10,558 bases of DNA from Candidatus Woesearchaeota archaeon (GCA_016219795.1 JACRKK010000088.1:1-10558), one strand, 5' to 3'; positions 1 through 6,995 are shown, counted from the stretch's first letter. Numbers and translations: made by a program. Notes: generated from the letters alone by a model not told the origin.

Positions 1-44
1 GGCAAAAGCCAATTCTGTCCTTTGAATGATTGAATATATGTCAT
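1..44 (-). CDS. Probable IS transposase, N-terminal fragment (cut by window edge)
   Basis: An open frame on the minus strand starts with ATG at 44 and runs off the window, giving only MTYIQSFKGQNWLL. The start is well supported: GAGGTGAT (plus positions 48-55), an almost ideal archaeal ribosome binding site, lies three bases before the ATG. The opening resembles, from memory, the N-terminus of DDE transposases of the IS1182/DUF772 kind, which typically begin with a short M-x-Y/F-I-Q segment, then a polar stretch and a L-L/F-P motif. With fourteen residues, family assignment is tentative. If correct, an insertion sequence occupies the DNA to the left and one of its ends should lie somewhere in 45-167, but I could not delimit a terminal inverted repeat. 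Confidence 0.5.
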   Translation of the reverse strand, partial: MTYIQSFKGQNWLL

Positions 45-77
45 TAAATCACCTCTTTTTATTGACGAGAAGTTAGG

Positions 78-105
78 TATTTATAGATGAGAGCAAGTAT
101 AAATA
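78..105 (-). promoter_or_regulatory. Possible TATA boxes for the leftmost minus-strand gene
   Basis: Two AT-rich boxes precede the fragment gene on the minus strand: TATAAATA (plus 78-85) and the symmetric AAGTAT-AA-ATACTT (plus 95-108). The first would start transcription close to the ribosome binding site and the second about 20 bases further upstream. Either could serve as promoter; the sequence alone does not decide. The remainder of 106-167 is G-rich non-coding DNA with no gene that I can support. Confidence 0.3.
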
Positions 106-167
106 CTTTGTTAATTGTGGGACGGCCTCTTTAGGGTGGGGAGGAGGTCACGAAATTATTTTTTACT

Positions 168-548
168 CTAAGGAATCAGAGATGGAGGGGTGGATGTTTC
201 TTTATATAGCTGATGGACTGCAGCTTCAAGATTCAATCGAGGGAATTCAATGTAATTTAACTGTCGAATCACTGCTTTGTGCTGTCCATAAAGCAGAACC
301 CGTACAAACGGATTTGCCTCATTATACTGGTCCATATAATCTCGTATGATTTCCAACCGAGTTTGGCGGGGCATTGCACTTTCACGCAGGTCTTCTCTAG
401 TGATATTATAAAGTGCAGAAGAAAAAGCAGTATATGTAATCCCGGCAGTAATTGCAATTGCGGCAACAGCACAAAGTGTTTTGAGAGGACGAGGTACCAT
501 AGTCCATTGAGATTCCACCCAGGCATCATGATTTTCTGATTCTTGCAT
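168..548 (-). CDS. Small single-helix membrane protein of unknown function
   Basis: I do not recognise this 126-residue protein. It starts with a polar segment (MQESENHDAW...), has one strong hydrophobic helix at about residues 22-46 (LKTLCAVAAIAITAGITY...), then a charged, probably helical C-terminal part rich in Arg, Glu and Tyr, ending in a Pro/Ser tail. It is likely anchored in the membrane by its N-terminus; which side the tail faces is unclear. ATG 548 was chosen because GGAGGG (plus 557-562) sits 8 bases upstream. The frame continues 27 codons further to an ATG at 629, but that extension runs through a tRNA-derived repeat and a hairpin and lacks a binding site. It lies downstream of tRNA-Leu on the same strand, behind a T7 run, with no clear promoter of its own, so read-through from the tRNA is possible. 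Confidence 0.6.
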   Translation of the reverse strand: MQESENHDAWVESQWTMVPRPLKTLCAVAAIAITAGITYTAFSSALYNITREDLRESAMPRQTRLEIIRDYMDQYNEANPFVRVLLYGQHKAVIRQLNYIEFPRLNLEAAVHQLYKETSTPPSLIP

Positions 549-568
549 AATCAAAACCCTCCAAAAAA

Positions 569-585
569 ATGCGGGGAGGAGGATT
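569..585 (-). repeat. 17-base direct copy of the tRNA-Leu 3' end (att-like)
   Basis: These 17 bases are identical to 699-715, which hold the last 14 bases of the tRNA-Leu coding sequence plus the discriminator and one flanking base. On the minus strand the copy is followed directly by seven T residues (plus 563-569, sharing base 569), a typical archaeal terminator. The similarity continues weakly upstream into a degenerate T-arm (GGTGG-TAAT-CCTCC). This is the arrangement left when DNA is inserted at the 3' end of a tRNA gene: the tRNA is restored and the old end, with its terminator, is displaced by 130 bases. Confidence 0.65.
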
Positions 586-591
586 ACCACC

Positions 592-671
592 AGCCCTTTA
601 CAAAAGCGCTGGGGGAAAGTGTGCGGCATAAAGCCACACGACGCCCAGTAACATCCTTCATTTAAAGGGCT
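592..671. repeat. 80-base nested inverted-repeat element between tRNA-Leu and its 3'-end copy
   Basis: The ends are a perfect 9 bp inverted repeat, AGCCCTTTA (592-600) and TAAAGGGCT (663-671). Inside, CTGGG (609-613) pairs with CCCAG (644-648), GTGT (619-622) with ACAC (636-639), and GGC (625-627) with GCC (633-635) around a five-base loop. All pairs are nested, so either strand can fold into one long interrupted hairpin. It could be a small structured RNA made as part of the tRNA-Leu transcript, or the body of a tiny insertion (MITE-like). I matched it to no known RNA family and see no clear box C/D or H/ACA signature. Confidence 0.55.
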
Positions 672-698
672 ACTGATGCTCCAACTCCTGCATGAATG

Positions 699-715
699 AT
701 GCGGGGAGGAGGATT
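699..715 (-). repeat. Second copy of the 17-base direct repeat, inside tRNA-Leu
   Basis: This copy forms the 3' half of the T arm and the 3' acceptor strand of the tRNA; its partner is at 569-585. Distance between the copies is exactly 130 bases. In the attachment-site reading, this is the copy that keeps the tRNA functional. Confidence 0.65.
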
Positions 716-783
716 TGAACCCCCGTAGACGCTAAGTCACACGGCCCTGAACCGTGCCCGTTTGACCGCTCCGGCATCCCCGC
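700..783 (-). tRNA. tRNA-Leu (anticodon CAG)
   Basis: The reverse strand folds as a type II tRNA. The acceptor stem is GCGGGGA/TCCCCGC, the D stem is short (CCG/CGG), and the anticodon stem is CACGG/CCGTG around the loop TTCAGGG. The variable arm is long (15 bases, with GAC/GTC pairing) and the T arm is GGGGG-TTCAAAT-CCTCC. The anticodon CAG at 747-749 reads the leucine codon CUG, and the long variable arm fits leucine. Discriminator A is at 700. CCA is not encoded (the next bases are TCA), as is usual in archaea. No intron is present. No T-run follows directly, so its transcript probably continues to the T7 at 563-569. Confidence 0.95.
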
Positions 784-792
784 AGATGGAAA

Positions 793-881
793 ACCATATG
801 GTGAACCAGTTCACCAAACTTTCAGGGTACCTGAAATATCTGGTAGTTTACTCCAGTAAGACATTTGCGTACGCAAATGTC
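793..881. repeat. Cluster of five adjacent palindromes upstream of tRNA-Leu
   Basis: Five inverted repeats fill 89 bases almost without gaps: ACCATATGGT (793-802); TGGTGAAC-CA-GTTCACCA (799-816); TTTCAGG-GTA-CCTGAAA (820-836); CTGG/CCAG with an inner AGT/ACT (840-856); and a perfect 22-base palindrome centred at 870/871 (860-881, core ATTTGCGTACGCAAAT). The cluster lies between the tRNA-Leu start (minus strand) and the promoter of the plus-strand secreted-protein gene, so it could be a multi-operator control region, a set of small hairpins in the tRNA leader, or a recombination or insertion site. From 882 to 948 I see only A-rich spacer. Confidence 0.7.
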
Positions 882-948
882 CCACTAACTTCTGATGGTA
901 GAAAGAAAAAAGCAGGTTTTAAAAAGGTGATGGTCGTCAACGATTAAA

Positions 949-956
949 TTTATATA
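949..956 (+). promoter_or_regulatory. TATA box of the beta-propeller protein gene
   Basis: TTTATATA preceded by the purine/A-rich GATTAAA is a good archaeal BRE/TATA pair. Counting 30 bases from its first base puts the transcription start near 979, leaving a 5' leader of roughly 24 bases before ATG 1003. The same octamer is used at 2423. Confidence 0.65.
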
Positions 957-1002
957 GGGGTTAGGGTTTGCTCTGCCAACCGTTAAAGGGGGGATGATAT
1001 AT

Positions 1003-2388
1003 ATGAAAGCACGTGAAATGCTATCTGTTGCAAGTTTACTAATAATTATGATTGCTGTTTTTTCTGTGGTTGCATTCTCAGCGCCAGCGGGTACATTTTC
1101 CAGCAAGAATAATCGGGGAGTTCAGAATATGGCATCACCATCCGTTATTACCGCAAACAGCCTTGCGTCTGGCACCAACACTCTTCAGATTCAAAAACCA
1201 GGCTTGGTTGATACTGGCCGCGTTACACTCTCTGCAATTACTCTGCCATCCGGATTTGGCGACTACCATTTTGTCGATGCCACTGCCTGCGGCAGATATC
1301 AGGGCAGCGCCTATTATTTGGCTGTATCTTCAAACGGCACCTTAAGCCAGGTCAGTCTGGACTATGGGGGCAAAGGTATCATCACTGATCTGAACCTCAG
1401 CAACCAAGGCAATACAAACATAGTAAAGATAGACTGCACCTCCTTAGTCTACGAGAATGGTCTGAGCACACTGTTTGCAACGGTTATTTTAGATGATGCT
1501 CGTGTCTACATGCTTGACCGGCTTCGTGGTACCTTCAACTACTGGTGTGATCTCGACACTCCCACAGACTGTAAAATAGATAGATTCTCAGCAGTGGATA
1601 TAGGTAACGCAACAACTGCCTATATTGCTGCACGCGATACCCTCTATAAATACACCTTGGGTACTGGATCCGTTACCCGCATCATTGATGCAACCCAGTT
1701 CTCAGCAGAGCCGCTTCAGTTCTATGATGCCTATTATTATTCAGATACTCTTCTGCTGCTTGGTACAAGCAGGGGTGTTGCGTATATCAATCCCCTAGAC
1801 GTATCCCAACGAGGATTTTTGCAGGGTCTTTCCGGTGATGATGTACAGGCCAATGCCATAACATTACAGGGAACACTTCTCATCGCAACCGTGATGGATG
1901 CTTTGGGCACGCACCAGTCTTTGATAACCTATGATTTAGGAACAAATACCCTCGGTGGGAGTGTCGAATGGCCAACAACCAATGGTGTCGTTTTGGATAT
2001 TGAACAGGTCTACAATGACTATTACACCGCAGGTACCTTTGGCATCGTGAAGTACAAGACGTCAACCGGTCAGTTTATTGCAACTGCAGTTCCCGGACTT
2101 ACCGTGACCTCCCTTGCCTACATTGGCAGTTCTTTTGATACTGATTCTTTTGTGGTGGGGACTAATCGCGGTCTTTACCTGATTGTCATTGAACGGGACA
2201 CAGGTTTAGTTACCAAATCTTTTAGTTGGGATGTGTGGGTTGCCGGACAAAACACGCCGGAATTATCTGTGGGGTCAGAATCTATCGCAGATGTAGATGC
2301 AAACCAGGGAACACTGCTTGTCTGCACCCTCTCTATTTGTAGGGACTACAACATCAGCTCCTTGCAAAGCGAGCTTGATAACCCTTAA
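1003..2388 (+). CDS. Secreted beta-propeller-like protein
   Basis: This is a 461-residue exported protein. The first 30 residues form a Sec signal peptide: Lys/Arg at 2-4, a hydrophobic core LLIIMIAVFSVVAF, then SAPA|G as a probable cleavage site. The mature part shows seven or so repeats of about 45 residues in which a short strand ending in G-T-x-x-G is followed by a x-Y-x-hydrophobic strand and a turn. The clearest are LLGTSRGVAYI (about 252), AGTFGIVKY (342) and VVGTNRGLYLI (384), with weaker ones near 105, 155, 205 and 292. This pattern fits a WD40/PQQ-like beta-propeller, used for binding. Six Cys in the mature part suggest disulfides outside the cell. ATG 1003 is preferred over ATG 994 because the G6 run (988-993) abuts 994 but lies nine bases before 1003. 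The ligand is unknown. A T-rich stretch follows the stop. Confidence 0.75.
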   Translation: MKAREMLSVASLLIIMIAVFSVVAFSAPAGTFSSKNNRGVQNMASPSVITANSLASGTNTLQIQKPGLVDTGRVTLSAITLPSGFGDYHFVDATACGRYQGSAYYLAVSSNGTLSQVSLDYGGKGIITDLNLSNQGNTNIVKIDCTSLVYENGLSTLFATVILDDARVYMLDRLRGTFNYWCDLDTPTDCKIDRFSAVDIGNATTAYIAARDTLYKYTLGTGSVTRIIDATQFSAEPLQFYDAYYYSDTLLLLGTSRGVAYINPLDVSQRGFLQGLSGDDVQANAITLQGTLLIATVMDALGTHQSLITYDLGTNTLGGSVEWPTTNGVVLDIEQVYNDYYTAGTFGIVKYKTSTGQFIATAVPGLTVTSLAYIGSSFDTDSFVVGTNRGLYLIVIERDTGLVTKSFSWDVWVAGQNTPELSVGSESIADVDANQGTLLVCTLSICRDYNISSLQSELDNP

Positions 2389-2400
2389 TTTTTTCTTTTT
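2388..2400 (+). terminator. T-rich archaeal terminator
   Basis: AATTTTTTCTTTTT begins at the stop codon of the propeller gene. Runs of T on the coding strand, without need of a hairpin, are typical archaeal termination signals. The next gene has its own promoter 23 bases later, so separate transcription is plausible. Confidence 0.55.
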
Positions 2401-2422
2401 CCGTTCATTTCTTTAAAAAAGA

Positions 2423-2430
2423 TTTATATA
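2423..2430 (+). promoter_or_regulatory. TATA box for the Ig-repeat surface protein gene (leaderless)
   Basis: TTTATATA with an A-rich BRE-like run before it (2414-2422) starts exactly 30 bases before ATG 2453. Archaeal transcription begins about 25-30 bases after the box, so the mRNA probably starts at or within a few bases of the ATG. Confidence 0.7.
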
Positions 2431-2452
2431 CTCCCTGACCTCAAAGGAATCT

Positions 2453-4438
2453 ATGCGAATGATTACCCTCTCCATCATGGTGCTTCTTCTCCTGCCATTT
2501 GTTGCAGGAGAACTGGTTATTGATGGATGGTATTATCCGGGTGATACGCTTAATGTTGACAATCATCTCTATGTTGTCGGCCTTACACCTTCATACTATC
2601 CCTCCTGCGCACCCAGTGATGACACCTGCGACTGTAGCAATCCCTTCGCTTCGGCATGTATCCCCCAAAACGATATCTATCTGCAGGACAGGGCAGTTTT
2701 TCGGGGCGAAAATACCTCTTTCATTCTCAAATATGGGGAATGCGCCCAAGATGCCCTCAGCCGCTTCTGCTTTAAAGGTGTGAGGTTTGACCTCCAGAGA
2801 GGGTATGGCAAACTGGACAGGATCACTCAACGGGAGATCCCCCAAGAATACATCACGGTTGAGTCACTGGAGGGAGAACTGGAAATGGAGCGCAGCATCA
2901 GCAGCTCCTCTCCGTTTATTCAGGAAGAAACAACAGTTTCTGTCACAATCAAGAGTGTGGCAGAAGGGACACCTACAGCAATACTCTTTGTAGATAAACT
3001 TCCTTCAAATGTTGCGTTTGTTCGTGGGTCGTCTGATATAACCTTTTCTGAAGGTGGTGTACGCTGGTACAGGCCTTCTCTTGCAGGAGATGCCTCCTTT
3101 TTCTATGTTATCAAGCCGCTAGGGGCTGGAAATGCTAATTTTGCTGCAACACTGGGTTACCAATATGAAGGCATGAAAAAAAATCTGACCTCAAGCACCA
3201 TCAAGCTGACGCCAAAAGCAGCTATGGAGATTACCACAACTCTATCACCAACAACAGTACCTATCGGTAAAAAAAGTACCTATACTCTTACGTTGTTCAA
3301 CAGACACCCCAAAGATGCGCAAAACGTTATCGTGCGGGTTGTTCCTTCCCCCTCATTGCTATGGCCGGCTTTGGGTGATGGATTTTTAAAAACAGGTTCT
3401 GCACTGGAATGGCGCGGATATATTGATGCTGGTGAGAAGGAAGAACTGGAGATCCAGTTTCAGACAGGCCGTATGGGATCCTGGCCCATCAGCACCACAG
3501 CAATAGCAACCTACGGGAACATTGAAGAAACCCAGACAAACAATGCGACACTTATTGCCTCTCTGGTTCCTTTGACTCTTACTGCTTCATTTGCCTCCTC
3601 TGATGCCACGCTTGATCCTGGGCAGGAAAGCTCTCTTACAATTTATTTTGTCAATAATGAGGCACTGGTGAATGATTATAAGGATATGCGGATTACTGTT
3701 GCTATTCCCGGAAGCGATACCTTCCGTGCATCGTTTCCGTCTCTTACTTTCTTTGGTAAAAACAGCAAAGTCCTGCTTACAAAAATACCCTTTAAGGCCC
3801 CGATGGCCAATAGAACCACTGCATTCACTATTAACATTTCAGGAACCTATAAGACCTCCTATGATGACTCACTAAATTTTACTTGGTACCCCTCATTTAA
3901 TGTTGTGCTTCCACCGACTGCAGACAACGGAACCCTTGAGATTGTTTATGCAAATCCCGCCCGCATGAATCTTACGGATGCTGTTGTTCTTAAAGTGAGT
4001 GCAAGAAATACAGGCAAGGTGAAGTTGGACCATATAGAGTTGGGGGAGATTATCCCGCCTGATGCAGAGGTTATTGGTGGTACAGCCACCGGAGTTATAC
4101 CTTCCCTGAATCCAGGAGAGACTGTAGTCGCTTATCAGTATAAACTGCGGCTGCTACCTTCCTGGAAGTCTCCTACTATCACCCTTTATACCTCCGCAAG
4201 CTATTTCACTAAACAAGAAAATACCTACAGCCAGATCCGGCTGGAACGTAACAGAACCCTAACCCTCAGTGGCGTTTCTAACACCACATTTACAAATGCA
4301 ACAAACCAGACACCCCCAGTCACTATAGAGACAAACGCGACCCCTACACCTCTAGAAACTAACGCACCAGAGACAGAAAGTGCAGGAGGCCGAGTAGTTG
4401 ACCAGATTGTTGATTTCTTAAAGCGCCTCTTCTCTTGA
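2453..4438 (+). CDS. Secreted surface protein: Cys-rich head, Ig-like (DUF11/CARDB-type) repeats, Thr/Asn-rich tail
   Basis: This is a 661-residue extracellular protein. Residues 1-19 are a signal peptide (MRMITLSIMVLLLLPFVAG, cleavage before E20). Residues 20-130 hold six Cys (52, 59, 61, 69, 97, 106). About four beta-sandwich repeats follow, near 145-255, 257-370, 372-485 and 492-600, with openings such as TTTLSPTTVPIGKKSTYTLT and spacings typical of archaeal DUF11/CARDB Ig-like domains. Residues 603-645 form a Thr/Asn/Pro-rich stalk. The last 16 residues form a short amphipathic helix (VVDQIVDFLKRLFS) instead of a membrane anchor. I count 13 N-x-S/T sequons, dense in the stalk, so glycosylation is likely. 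It could be an adhesin, a cell-surface component or a substrate of the neighbouring filament motor; the role is inferred from context only. No known sorting signal is seen at the C-terminus. Confidence 0.75.
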   Translation: MRMITLSIMVLLLLPFVAGELVIDGWYYPGDTLNVDNHLYVVGLTPSYYPSCAPSDDTCDCSNPFASACIPQNDIYLQDRAVFRGENTSFILKYGECAQDALSRFCFKGVRFDLQRGYGKLDRITQREIPQEYITVESLEGELEMERSISSSSPFIQEETTVSVTIKSVAEGTPTAILFVDKLPSNVAFVRGSSDITFSEGGVRWYRPSLAGDASFFYVIKPLGAGNANFAATLGYQYEGMKKNLTSSTIKLTPKAAMEITTTLSPTTVPIGKKSTYTLTLFNRHPKDAQNVIVRVVPSPSLLWPALGDGFLKTGSALEWRGYIDAGEKEELEIQFQTGRMGSWPISTTAIATYGNIEETQTNNATLIASLVPLTLTASFASSDATLDPGQESSLTIYFVNNEALVNDYKDMRITVAIPGSDTFRASFPSLTFFGKNSKVLLTKIPFKAPMANRTTAFTINISGTYKTSYDDSLNFTWYPSFNVVLPPTADNGTLEIVYANPARMNLTDAVVLKVSARNTGKVKLDHIELGEIIPPDAEVIGGTATGVIPSLNPGETVVAYQYKLRLLPSWKSPTITLYTSASYFTKQENTYSQIRLERNRTLTLSGVSNTTFTNATNQTPPVTIETNATPTPLETNAPETESAGGRVVDQIVDFLKRLFS

Positions 4439-4453
4439 TATTTTTCCGCAACT

Positions 4454-4461
4454 TTTATAAA
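4454..4461 (+). promoter_or_regulatory. TATA box of the filament-motor operon (leaderless first gene)
   Basis: TTTATAAA starts exactly 30 bases before ATG 4484, the same spacing as at 2423/2453, and no ribosome binding site lies before this ATG. The short T5 run at 4440-4445 just upstream could end transcription of the preceding gene. The four downstream genes are tightly packed and probably share this promoter. Confidence 0.7.
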
Positions 4462-4483
4462 TACACAAGTATAAAAAGCATGC

Positions 4484-6979
4484 ATGGAAGAGGGGAGCAA
4501 GACTGTTGAAACTAATGTGGATTCTTTAGTACATCTCTTAAGGAACACCAATCAGTTGTCCCTCCATGATGCTGCTAAGAAACTGGATTTGCCTGTGGAA
4601 ACTATAGAAGCCTGGGCAAACTTTCTGGAAGAAGAGGGTATCCTGCACATTGTCTATAGATTTACCACACCTTATCTGGTCTATAGCGAGAACGCAAGCC
4701 AGACCCCGAATCAACAAAAACCTGAGCTGAGCAAGGAAGATAAAGAGGTTGAGGCGCTGATTGCACTGATAAAAAAAGCAAAACAGCATCTTAAGAACAA
4801 TGAATTCAAGCTTGCCAAAGAAGCACACGGTCAGCTCCGCCTCTTTCTGAAAAATATGCCTGCAGACAACATCAAGCAAAAAAAAGAGGTATTAGATAAT
4901 CTTCGTGATTTGGAAAAGAAATTGTTCCTTGAAATTATTACCTACAGTGCAGATAAAGCAGAAGAGCCGCTTGGGGTGGACGAAACCCTTGATAAAATCA
5001 AAGTAATTGAGCAGTCCCTCCAACTCAAACCCATCGATTCCGGTGAAAAGAAGGAGATAACTACCCATGACCGTCGGAACATAACGGGCATCAAGTTCCT
5101 TTTAGAAGAAGCTTATGAGCATCTGCAAAAAAGGGAGTTTGAGCAGGCGAAAGACAAATATGCCCAAATAAGGAAAGTGTATCAGGAATTACCAAACAGC
5201 TATCTTGAGGAGGGACATGACATCAACCAGAAGCTGGTGAAGCTTAACAAAGATCTTGCTACAACGATGGAAAGTGTCTTTGCAGAAGAGGTCCACGATA
5301 AATATGATAAGATTTTGGAACTTCTTGAGATAGCAGGCAATTGCATCAAGGAAAATAAAGTGAACGCTGCTGCCGTAACATACAATGAAATAAAAAAGTT
5401 GTATGCATCCTTGCCCAACGCTTTTATTGAGAAAAAGATTGAGTTGCAGAACCAGATTCTTGAAGTTTATCACGAACTGATTACCAAATTTGACCAGGTC
5501 TCAGCATCACAGATTAAAGGAAAAAGCAAGGAAATTGAGGGTCTTATTGCCCAAGCGAAAGGGTACCTCAAAGAGGGTAAACTTCATCTTGCCATCAAGA
5601 CTTACCACACTATTTCTGCCATTGTTGAAAAACTACCCCACGGGTTTATGGAGAAAAAGATTGAGCTTGAAACCAAGGTCCTTGAGCTTAACAAACTCCT
5701 GATGCAGTATGAGGAACAGTTATCTCTACGTATGGTAGATGAAGGGTCAAAAAGGATAGACGGCCTTTTTGCCGAGGGTGAGCAACTGCTCCAGAAAGGA
5801 AACATTGAAGGTGCAGGAAAAATATATTCTGAGATTAAGCAGTCTTTTAATAAACTCCCGGATGGTTTTATTGAGCGGAAGACCAAAATCCAAGAGCGGA
5901 TTGTTGTATTTGACAAACGCCTTGTGGGTGCATCAGAAAAGGCAGCAACTCTTGACTTTAAGAAAAAAACAAGGAAGATAGAAGAACTTCTGGATTCCAT
6001 TGATAAATTTTTAGGAGACAAAGAGGTTGATCTTGCAGAAGAGGCTTATGGAGAGACACTTTACCTTTTTTCAAAATTGCCTCCCGGATTCCTCAATGAG
6101 AAAGTGCAGCTTCGGCTCCAACTGCTCTCTTATTATAAACAGATAATCCTGCATCATGATAAGACCCTGCTCAGCAATGTTGACGAAGAGACCCAGCGGA
6201 TTTATCACCAGCTTCTCAAACTGCTGATTGACGCACAGCAGAACATCAAGCATGGAGAGTATGAGATGCTGACCCTCCAATACAAAAAAATAATACCTCT
6301 CTTCAGCAAACTGCCTCTGGGTTTTGTACAGCAGAGGATAAAGATTAGGGACGAGATTATGAAGGTGTATTATGCGGTTATGCTATATCTTAAAACAAAA
6401 GAACTGGATCTTGTCGTTAAGAACAAGAATTATGACACTTTACGGGGGCTGCTCAAAGGCATGAAAGAAACCTATGAGCTCCTTGCAAAAAGCCCGTTTG
6501 ATGTAGAGTTCTTGTCATTTATCAACACTAAATACAACCACCACCTTAGCCTCTTGACGCTCTACGAGCGCAAGCAGAAACGTGATGGCACAAAACAAAT
6601 GACGGATGACCTTACCCCCCTTATCCAACCGGCAACATTTGATGCAGCTCGGGCTGCTGATGCAACCCACCACGCCCATGGCCTTCATCATCTTAAGGAA
6701 GTGTTTGCCCAGGATCTGGATATCACAAAGGAGCACATCTTTCGAAGCCTCAAGGCTGTGGAAGATAAGGGTGCAGGTTTCTTCCGAAAACTAGCCCACA
6801 GAGGAAAGAAAGAAATGGATGACCTCCATGGAATTGCCGGTAGAGAGCATGAAGGGGGAGTCGAAGAGTTGCATGCCTATCTCCAAGAGCAGGGTGAGTC
6901 ACCTGAGCACCATGAACGGGTGGTTGGTCGGCTGAAGCATATGATCACAAAGCAAGAGGAAAAAGCAAAAGCAGCATAA
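4484..6979 (+). CDS. Winged-helix plus 74-residue helical-repeat protein, linked to pilus ATPase
   Basis: This 831-residue protein has no signal peptide or membrane helix and is probably cytoplasmic. Residues 12-67 look like a winged helix (three helices, LSLHDAAKKLDLPVETI as the helix-turn-helix, then a short beta wing). Residues 85-695 are almost entirely helical and repetitive. Each unit reads roughly L..A...L..G....A...Y..I...[FY]..LP.GF.EKK..L...[IV]L, similar to TPR. The Pro of the LP motif falls at 237, 311, 385, 459 and 533 (exactly 74 apart), then 611; degenerate copies have Pro at 126 and 671. The C-terminus (700-831) is His-rich and charged, with amphipathic helices and a K/A tail. 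It heads an operon with the secretion ATPase 27 bases downstream, so a scaffold or adaptor for that ATPase is the best inference. I know no named family for it. Confidence 0.8.
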   Translation: MEEGSKTVETNVDSLVHLLRNTNQLSLHDAAKKLDLPVETIEAWANFLEEEGILHIVYRFTTPYLVYSENASQTPNQQKPELSKEDKEVEALIALIKKAKQHLKNNEFKLAKEAHGQLRLFLKNMPADNIKQKKEVLDNLRDLEKKLFLEIITYSADKAEEPLGVDETLDKIKVIEQSLQLKPIDSGEKKEITTHDRRNITGIKFLLEEAYEHLQKREFEQAKDKYAQIRKVYQELPNSYLEEGHDINQKLVKLNKDLATTMESVFAEEVHDKYDKILELLEIAGNCIKENKVNAAAVTYNEIKKLYASLPNAFIEKKIELQNQILEVYHELITKFDQVSASQIKGKSKEIEGLIAQAKGYLKEGKLHLAIKTYHTISAIVEKLPHGFMEKKIELETKVLELNKLLMQYEEQLSLRMVDEGSKRIDGLFAEGEQLLQKGNIEGAGKIYSEIKQSFNKLPDGFIERKTKIQERIVVFDKRLVGASEKAATLDFKKKTRKIEELLDSIDKFLGDKEVDLAEEAYGETLYLFSKLPPGFLNEKVQLRLQLLSYYKQIILHHDKTLLSNVDEETQRIYHQLLKLLIDAQQNIKHGEYEMLTLQYKKIIPLFSKLPLGFVQQRIKIRDEIMKVYYAVMLYLKTKELDLVVKNKNYDTLRGLLKGMKETYELLAKSPFDVEFLSFINTKYNHHLSLLTLYERKQKRDGTKQMTDDLTPLIQPATFDAARAADATHHAHGLHHLKEVFAQDLDITKEHIFRSLKAVEDKGAGFFRKLAHRGKKEMDDLHGIAGREHEGGVEELHAYLQEQGESPEHHERVVGRLKHMITKQEEKAKAA

Positions 6980-6995
6980 GTGTCCTGAAAAAAAA

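Noticed and set aside
138..147. A third GGGGAGGAGG, as in the tRNA-end repeats
   Set aside because: Only 10 low-complexity bases match and no tRNA-like context surrounds it.
549..629. N-terminal extension of the minus-strand membrane protein to ATG 629
   Set aside because: The extra codons come from the hairpin and the tRNA 3'-end copy, and the good ribosome binding site belongs to ATG 548.
592..671. Archaeal C/D or H/ACA guide RNA
   Set aside because: No matching C and D boxes, and the bases flanking the GTGT/ACAC stem do not give the tandem G-A pairs of a kink-turn.
762..947. A 61-codon plus-strand open frame
   Set aside because: Its start lies inside the tRNA-Leu gene and its body is the palindrome cluster; no ribosome binding site and no protein-like composition.
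1003..1092. Class III (prepilin-type) signal in the propeller protein
   Set aside because: The residues before the hydrophobic stretch do not fit the usual K/R-G/A cleavage motif, whereas an ordinary A-x-A Sec site is present; size and fold are also unlike a pilin.
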